DNA from: JAFGPS01 sp964628465
GTDB lineage: Bacteria > Planctomycetota > Phycisphaerae > Sedimentisphaerales > Anaerobacaceae
Assembly (NCBI GenBank): GCA_964628465.1
Contig: CAZVOA010000021.1
Coordinates: 1 to 56,684, forward strand
Length of the DNA: 56,684 nucleotides
Direction: 5' to 3'
The position numbers and the translations under genes are program-made. Under the pieces are notes generated by a model. That model was given only the letters and a program-made list of their open reading frames with translations, had not been told where the DNA came from and did no database searches. Position 1 is the first letter of the stretch. Every line of letters starts with the position of its first letter. Shown here piece after piece: positions 7,247-15,400 of the stretch.

Positions 7247-9097
7247 CTATTTATCAGCAAGTTGTTCAAGTTCTTGCTTTGCTTTTTGAAATAACTTCAA
7301 ATTATCCCGTAAACGCGAAGTCTTATTACGAGAGAGCCATAACATCTTAAAATCATCGGACATTACCTGCATTTGACTTGCGAGTTTTTTTAACTCCGGC
7401 TTACGAATTGTTTGGCCCAAACGCAATTTCTTACCGACTAAAGCACGTTTGGCCGCAAGACAATCCATCCTGGCCGCTAAAGCAAGTTCACTCCACGCCA
7501 GACTTTCAAATTTATGGGTTTGCTTCTGCTGGTTCGGCCAAATTTTTGCATCAGATAATTGTCTTAAAACCGTATTCAAGCCGTCTTCAGTCATCAAATC
7601 AATTGATTCAGAAGTCAAGAGCGGCTCAACTAAACCCGCGTACAATAAAGACTTATTCTTAACTGTTTTGCCGCAGGTTATATATGTATTGCCAAGCAAT
7701 CTCATTGCCTGAGCCATTTTTTTTGTTTTCTGCTCGAAGAATGAAGCACAAAATTTCTCAGTAAATTGTTCATCATTTACAGCTTTGCCATTCCACGAAT
7801 GAGCTGCTCCATGCGCAAAACCATGCAGACTAACTCCGAGAAAATTACGATGTCCATTGTCACCCCAGTCTGTATTTAGTAAACCTTCCGCATTATACTT
7901 GCGTCCCATAGCGGCGAATTTCGCGACATTACCGATTGAATTCGGCAGCCGTGAGCCGTGCGTAAGCCAGCCGCTCGTGCCGGGACAAACCATAAATGGT
8001 ATTCCTAATTCGAAAATCTCTTTTGTTCTCGTTATGTTTGCGCCATCCTGTTCATATTCCCAGTTTAGAAGAACAATGTCACGCGGCAGCTCATGCAGCA
8101 ATTCAGGATATTTCAATACAATATCAGCCCAGAGATTCATTCGCTTTCCAAAACGTTCGCAAAGCTTATGTATTTTTAAAATAAAATCCAGGTAGATTCG
8201 CCCGACTCCGACTTTGTCGGCTTGCTCTTTACTTCGTCCCTTGCCGAGTTCCCACGTTTCATCGCAACATACATTGAAATCATCCGCATCAAACAGCGGC
8301 ACAAATTCACTGTACAATTCTTCAATCAGTTTTATGGAACCTGTATCAAGCGGACAAAGCGTCGTCCCTCCGGGATAGCCGCGAAAACCGGGCATTTCGC
8401 CAAGATTACTGTACCGCGGCAAAGAAAGAATCTTTTCGAGATGACCGAAACTCGCGAGAGAACCAACCAATCTTACATGATATTTTTTGCAATGCTCCTT
8501 TAATTCGAGAATCTCATCCGGTGTAAACGGGCTGTATCCTTTTCCTATTTCAGGATGCTTTTTAAAGGTGAAAACATTTTCGATATAAAGCTGAAGCTCG
8601 TTTATTTTCCAGTGAGACAATCTTACAACAAGCTCCTTGAGTGTGCTAAGCTTCGGTACTTTTCCCCGCGAGCAATCGTGATAATCTCCCCTTCTTGTAA
8701 AGTCCGGCTCATCTTCGATTGCCATAGCCGGGATTGTTTTGCCGAATATCTGTATTAAATCGCGAAGTGTCTGAATAGCGTAATAAGTCCCTGCATTCGA
8801 ACTGGAATAAACTGAGATTCCATCCGATTTAATAACAAGCCGATAAGCTTCCGAATTCGTAATATTTGTATTCCGAATAACTTTAAGGTCGGCTTTATCG
8901 AAAGGATTTTTCGTAAGACGAGCTTCGATAGTATATTTTAGAAGGTCGGTTTTTAGCTGCCGCAAAGGCAAAGTATCATCACCGCAAAAACCGGACAAAA
9001 CAGTTTTTTGCGGCCAGCGAAACACTCCAGTCAGAAACTCTGCTTTCTTAACCGGAATCAACAAATTCTCAAGCGACTGCTCATATAAATTTACCAT
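7247..9097 (-). CDS. Cytoplasmic GH20 beta-N-acetylhexosaminidase (GcnA-like)
   Basis: A 616-residue glycoside hydrolase that should release terminal GlcNAc (or GalNAc) by substrate-assisted catalysis. An N-terminal alpha/beta domain (about 1-125) ends in YYAIQTLRDLIQ, the usual GH20b-type lead-in. The TIM barrel follows, with the catalytic Asp-Glu pair in NVCCDETWELGKG near residues 279-280, then NLWADIVLKYPE and LLNWEYEQ. The C-terminal third is helical. No signal peptide is present, so the enzyme is cytoplasmic and acts on imported material. As first gene of the operon with anmK and murQ it probably splits GlcNAc-anhMurNAc, the job of GH3 NagZ in Escherichia coli. That role is inferred from context. 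No good Shine-Dalgarno is visible before the ATG at 9097. Confidence 0.85.
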   Translation of the reverse strand: MVNLYEQSLENLLIPVKKAEFLTGVFRWPQKTVLSGFCGDDTLPLRQLKTDLLKYTIEARLTKNPFDKADLKVIRNTNITNSEAYRLVIKSDGISVYSSSNAGTYYAIQTLRDLIQIFGKTIPAMAIEDEPDFTRRGDYHDCSRGKVPKLSTLKELVVRLSHWKINELQLYIENVFTFKKHPEIGKGYSPFTPDEILELKEHCKKYHVRLVGSLASFGHLEKILSLPRYSNLGEMPGFRGYPGGTTLCPLDTGSIKLIEELYSEFVPLFDADDFNVCCDETWELGKGRSKEQADKVGVGRIYLDFILKIHKLCERFGKRMNLWADIVLKYPELLHELPRDIVLLNWEYEQDGANITRTKEIFELGIPFMVCPGTSGWLTHGSRLPNSIGNVAKFAAMGRKYNAEGLLNTDWGDNGHRNFLGVSLHGFAHGAAHSWNGKAVNDEQFTEKFCASFFEQKTKKMAQAMRLLGNTYITCGKTVKNKSLLYAGLVEPLLTSESIDLMTEDGLNTVLRQLSDAKIWPNQQKQTHKFESLAWSELALAARMDCLAAKRALVGKKLRLGQTIRKPELKKLASQMQVMSDDFKMLWLSRNKTSRLRDNLKLFQKAKQELEQLADK

Positions 9098-9190
9098 GCA
9101 GCAAATTTATCATAAACACAGACATTCAGCAAGCCCTGAAAACAGTGAGAATTTATAATAAAATAATATATTCAAATGAAACAAGTTCCT

Positions 9191-9315
9191 TGTCATGCTG
9201 AACACAGTGAAGCATCTGGCTATCGAATAAGAAGTTACGAATAAAACTTATTTAATAATCTCAGGCCAGATCCTTCGTTTCACTCAGGCCCCACGGGCTC
9301 CTTGTGGAGATGACA
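9191..9315. repeat. Imperfect inverted-repeat element of the environmental TCATGCTGA type
   Basis: The left arm (9191-9220) reads TGTCATGCTGAACACAGTGA followed by AGCATCTGGC. The right arm (9265-9315) contains the mirrored GCCAGATCCTTCGTTTCACT, an inserted CCAC...GTGG mini-hairpin (9291-9307) and ATGACA (9310-9315). The arms pair imperfectly over about 30 bases around an AT-rich loop. Elements of the form GTCATTCTGAGC...GAAGAATCT, mirrored by GCTCAGAATGAC, are scattered through many uncultured genomes. This is a diverged member with no coding capacity. Confidence 0.6.
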
Positions 9316-9323
9316 GAGTCAAC

Positions 9324-9419
9324 GTGTGGCAGCCTCAAACACAGTTTGGGGATGGCATTAAGACTTTATGCAAATTTACCATCCCCATCCTGAAAACAAT
9401 CAGGATGAGGATGCCACCC
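9324..9419. repeat. Compact three-helix inverted-repeat element
   Basis: Outer arms at 9324-9335 and 9408-9419 pair at 10 of 12 positions. Inside are two perfect stems: GGGGATGG (9348-9355) with CCATCCCC (9379-9386), and ATCCTG (9387-9392) with CAGGAT (9401-9406). The result is a three-way junction on either strand. It lies 31 bases beyond the stop of the 2672-residue gene, so on the minus strand it could be a 3'-end or terminator structure, although no long U-run follows. Confidence 0.55.
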
Positions 9420-9449
9420 GTTATTATAAAAGTAATGTACTTTATTCAG

Positions 9450-12400
9450 TTACGCGAATATTGCATGTCTGCCTTCGTTTACAAGGATAATCAGTATACT
9501 GGCAATCAAGCCAAATATTCCAAAAAGAAGCGTCGAAATTACAAACAGTACGACATAAACTATCATTGTTTTTCCAGGTATAGCTCGTTTCTTACTGAAC
9601 TGTTTCCATATTTTCATAATCGCAACGAGAACGGCAAGCAATACCACAATCACTAAAGTCGCGACGAGATTAGTAATAGTTTTTTGAGGTACCGCCCATA
9701 TACTCAACTCAGCCTGTCCCGATGGACGCGCGAAATCGAGTCGAATCTCACCGCCCGATGGAAGCGATACAGGCAGAGAATATATATTTTGTGAGGTGTA
9801 AGCTTGATGTGTTATAGCTTGTGAACCTGCATCGGATGGCATACCTGTAACAACAGGCTGATTTCCTAAAGCCCTATCGAATAGTTGTTGACCCTGGCCG
9901 GATTCTGTTCCTGCTTGAGGAGTTGCCGTTCTTCCGGCAGTCATGGTTGAAGTACGCGGCGCATTCTGAGCCATACCACCAGCGGCCCCTCGTCCTCCTC
10001 TGCCGCCGCCCATGCCCATGCCGCCTGCGCCATAACCACCCATCATTCCACCCATACCGGCTTCGCCATATCCGCCGCTCACCATCATGCCGCCACCCAT
10101 GGCGCCTGGCGGCATATTTTGAGGAATATCTTCAAATGCGTCCATATCCATAGCGACTTGCCCTTCTTGCTGACTTCGATACATATTAGACTGGTTATAT
10201 CGCTGCAGCCTGTTGGAACTCATCTGGCTTAATTGTTCCTGCAACTGGACCTGTCTCTGGGCAATTGAAGAATCGGTTTTAGAAGCAAGCTCTTCGAGAG
10301 TTTTTGCGACTTCATTTTTCTTATCGGATTCACCCAAAATAAGCTCATCCGCTGCTTTTCCCGGCTTTTTGGCAATATCTTTACCACCAGAAATATTATC
10401 TAACGCAATTTCTGCTTTATAGGATTCATTTGCAATAGATAACTGTTTTTGCGATTCCTTCAGTTCCTGGTTTAATCTTTCGACTTGCTGACGTTCGTTG
10501 GATTCCACGAAATCAGGCATTTGATTGAGCCATATATTACGAGTGTTTTCAGCAACACCGCCGTTTGAAACTGTGCTGTTTAAGTAGTAATTCATATTAT
10601 TCTGTTCCTGCTCCTGCTGTTTCACCATGAAAGCAGAATTACTTCCCATGACACCAGTCTGGAATGCTCGCTGTCTTCCAACATCAGACATTAGACGTTC
10701 ATAGTCATCCCTGCTTATATCATCGCGATTCGAATTTATAAATTGTTCGATCTGTTTGATATTTGAAGATATTTGATCATTCATTACAGAATAATTACTT
10801 ATTGCGATATCGACCTGGCTGCTTTTACCTTTGACCGCAAGTTCCCTGTAACTCTGGTCCATCCTGTTAAACTGTTCGAGTCTCGCTTCATTGTCAAGAA
10901 TAAGAGCTTCGACAATCCCGACAATAGGTGACATATTTCCGCCGGGACGCATATATTTGTAATCATTCGGCAGGAGGAGCGACCATGTTGTTCGTGTCAC
11001 CGGTATGCCGACGATTGAAATAGCCGGAGGTTTCAGCCTGCTTATTCCCTTAAGAGGATTTACAAGGGATTTTTTACCTTCATCGGCAAAATACATTACA
11101 ATATCATAAGGCAATCCGCCCGGCGAAGTTTTCACCAACGGTATAAGAACTATTCCTTCGGGTGAATTCGCGTCACGAACAGGTTTTACAGGCTGGGAAG
11201 CGACATTGGCACTCCAGAGATTCAAACCCTTTGGAGTCTGAACTTTAAGGAATTGCTCGCTTCTATTCTGCAGTGCAACTCTGACTTCGTATCTGCATCT
11301 GCCGTCACGATTGATCACTGTAGTAATCGTAAGCAAATCCACTACGGCCTGAACGCGCACCGCTTCCTTTGACTGTGTCAAACCAAGAGAAATATTCCAG
11401 TCCTTTTCGTAAGATTGATAAACATATTGCAGAGAGTCTCTCATCTGGGCCGGAATCATCGCCTGCTGTTCGCTCAGTGGAAGAACCGTCAGATTCCTGC
11501 TTTGCGCGATTTTTATTTCATGGCGTGACATATTCTGAACCGCGACAATTGTTCGCTGTCCTTCCGGTGAATCTGTTACAAGATCCGGTATCGAAATACT
11601 TACTGTTGACGCTTCCACCGGAAGCGAAAAGTTCACCGCGATATCTACAATTCCGGTAACTTCATTGAGAAGTGAAATAGTCCAGCTTGTTCGATTATCA
11701 TTCGCGTCAGCCCTGTTTAGACTTCGTAAAATCGGCGACTCAACCGCGACGAGAGAAGCGTATTCGTCAGGCAGACTAAAGCTGAGTTTATCAATAGGTG
11801 AGCCGTCTATGGTATAACGAAGGCGATAAGTGTAATTCGCAGAAGTAGTATTCACAACCATTCCGGCAAATATCTCCGCACGTATCTGTGTCGGCTTATT
11901 TTCGATTCTCAAACGCAATGTCGGATCGGTTTTTTCATAACTGTAAGCAAACTGTACAAGCTCATGCTGCTGAGGATTAAGCCAGCCCTGCAATGTTCTC
12001 GGTGCCACACTGTTGAGATTTGTACTTGATATCGTATGCGCATTGTACGAAGCGGCTATCTGTATTGCCAGCCGCCCTTTCTGCTCGGATTTCTCGTGAC
12101 CAATCGAATCTATATACATAATTGTCGGAACGTTAAAATCCTCAGGTGGAGCGTTGTTTTGCACAAGCACGAAAGCGGCTGTTGTTTGAAGCTGTCCACG
12201 GTCGAATTCGATATGAACGAAATTGCCGTTGGAATTCGAGCGTTCGTAGAAATCACTAACAGCCGGACCTACGACGCTGAGCAGTTCATAATCTTTGGGA
12301 AGCGCAAAACTCGCGTCAAATAGTTCACCCTGCTCGGTGGAAAGATTCGCCTGAACGAGAAGCTCGATTCTGTCATTATTTACTCGTACAAGCTGGTCGA

Positions 12401-15400
12401 GATTTATTTTCGGAACCGTTGAAGTTCTTGAAAACTGCAACGATATCGAGAAAGGCCTGTACGGCCAGTAATAACTCGCTACCGGCTTTGCCCTGTCGGA
12501 AGATTCTTTTTCTACAAGAAGCCCGGTTGGCGAAGTTCCGCGTGCCGAATTTTGCAATACTGAATTTCGCGCAGCAGAAGGATTCGGGTTGCTTTCTATT
12601 GTCGTTCTTCGACCGCCAACTACATCTGTTACTTTGACTTCCATTCCGCCGGCGGAGTACAAAGTCACTGTCCCGCTTTCACGGCTGACATCACCCGCGC
12701 GAACAAGCTGAAGCTCCTGTCCTGTTTCGTTTCCTACAGGTAGAGACGAAAGCCATTTTATCGTAAGCTCGAACTGCTTTTTAGCAGCCCGATGAAGCCG
12801 CACTTCGATTACCTTGAAAGTTTTGCCATCGAAATCAGATTCACCCAACTGGCGATAATCACGGAGATTTGTTCCTGCTACGTCAGTAAGTGTCGTATCC
12901 ATTGGAACAAGGAATTTAAACCTGTCACGCTCACCTCCGGCGAAACTGTACGTAACCTTACTTATTCCGATTATCGACCAGTGGAACGCGTAAACTTCAT
13001 GCGTCGAATCGGCTGAAAGCGTACTGTCACCCGACCTGTCACCAAGTTTCGGCAGCCATCGCATTGTTATATCGCGTGACATACCAAGAGCGGCTGTCCA
13101 GCGATTTCCTACACCCGAATTCTGTTTATAAGCAGGAGATTCGATACCATCTATCTCAAGCTCCAAATCATCCTCAGGGAGAGTGACATTCATCACAGGG
13201 GCTGGAAGCGGAGGCAACAATATTTTTATACTGCCCATCTTGCCCATGTACTGAGGTTTCGCGATTGCCTTTAACTGCAATGTTCCAGAGGAATCACCCG
13301 GAAGCATAAGAACCATTCCGCCGGGGCCGGCCAGTAATTGCGCGTCTTTGTTTTTGTACATCGCCTCGGTAATAGCCAGACCTGATACCGGCAAAGGCAG
13401 TGTCACCCATTCCTTGCCGAATGTCCTGATTTCAGCGGTAAGAACAAGATTAAGCTGCTCCTGTGTCACCGTGACATTATACTTTACATCGGCAAGGGAA
13501 ATATCCGTTCCGGGAACAGGCAAGTCAATAGGCTCCGCCGGATGAACCTTGTTCCACAATTCGACAAACCGCGAATACGGAACAAGAACTTTTCCTGAAG
13601 TTTCAGCATTTCCCGGCGCTGTGTCGTATGGAATTATGATTTGTTCTTTGTTCTGAGCTGCAGGTACTGGGATTGGATGCTGAGCCGCTGAAACATTTAC
13701 TGTCAGAATCGAACACAAAATTATTAACACTGCGACAGCAGGACTATTTCCAGAAATCCAGCCTGTGCATTTTAATATTTTACGAACTATACAAATTATT
13801 ATCATAAGCGCGATGAGGAAAAGAACTCCCCAGAAAATTCCGTTGGCGAAAGATGTCAGCGAAGGATACCATACCGCTATAAAAGACGAAAACAGTAAAA
13901 TCACGATTAGACAACCAATGTTTATTTTCATTTTCTTTACGAGCATCGCAAGTCCAAAAATTGTCATCAACAGGAAGCCGAAAGTCATGTAGTTTTTCTG
14001 TTTGGATTGTTTTGTCAAACCAATAGCCAAATCATCCGTTCCCATTCCCAAAAACCTTGCGAGCCTTCCCGCTCCGGGAGTAGCTATAAGATTTACAGGC
14101 AAGGTATAACGACCTTCTGCTATAATCCCTGCTCTCGTTGCTTGCTGAGACAAATCTCTCCAATTAGTCGGGTATGTTACTAAATCTGCATATGGTATCG
14201 AAGATTCATCTCCCTGAATTAATAAATTCGACGTCTGCTGACCCCTTTGTCGTTCCAGTTCAACTTGCCGCTGCATATATTCTCTATCCTGCATTTCCTC
14301 TCTTCGTATTCCTTCTGCGGCTTCTGATGGTGTAATTCCCCTTCTGCCGCCTCTTGTGAACTCAGGTTGCTGCGTCTGTGGTGTCTCTCTGGCATCCATA
14401 TTTCTAACCTGATCTACTACATCTCCTCTCCAATAATAAGCTGTTCCGGGTTCTAAGTTAGGAACCGCCGCATTGGTCACTGTTGTTCCCAATGATCCAG
14501 CTTCTCCACTTCTTTCATATCTTGTAGAAGTTCCTCCTGAAAATCCAATGTCATATTTAGATGCTCGTGACTGATGCCTGGCTCTGTGTAATGTTGATGT
14601 ACCTAATATTCCTGAAAATCTGAACTGCTTTATGGAATCGTACAATTTCACAAATGCCGGTTTCTGCCGTATGATAGCCAGCATCTGCATATTGGTTTTT
14701 TGCGAAGTTATTACATAACCGGGAGGAGGAACAACGTTCCATCTTAACTGGTTCATTTTCAGGCCGGGCAGTTCCACGCCGCCGAGCTTTGCATTATCGA
14801 ACGACATATCTTTGGGACGATAAGCGTAAACTATCTTTACATTTACAGAACCGCCAAGTTTTCCGAACGCCACCTGATAATCGCCTTCCGAGCTTCGCTG
14901 CGGCTTAGCCTGTCTGCCATCTACTGCGAGCGACCAGAGCTGCGCACCATCGGGAAGGCGGAAAGTTAAAAACTGTCTCGAAGCGTTTGCAATCTGGAAA
15001 TTGGCTTCTGTTTGCTGCCATAGCTGGTTATCGAGATATGTTACTAAATTCGCCGATGTCACCAATGCGGTCGGTATCTCGTAGTTAGTGTGTACGGAAG
15101 TTTTCAGAGATATGGAAGTATTGACACCTTCGGGCGCGTTGGCCGCTTCGAGCTGATACGCCGCGAGTATTCTGCTGGCCCGTACTGGTAAAGGCGGAAG
15201 GTCTATCGCGTCAATTTCTTTTGTACCGGCAGGAGTAATTTCGAGCGCAAGTTCTTCGTTGGCCTGTATCGCAAGATGCTCGTTTATCTGTCCATCGCAT
15301 ATCGGCCTGATTAGCGGGACTTTCAGCGTATTGCCTTCGACCGGACGTTCGTAACTCGCGTTAATCACGACTGTTCCCAATATTGAGCTATCGAGATTCA

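Noticed and set aside
9324..9656. 110-codon plus-strand frame across the repeat element
   Set aside because: It runs antisense into the 3' end of the 2672-residue gene and its first part is the three-helix element.
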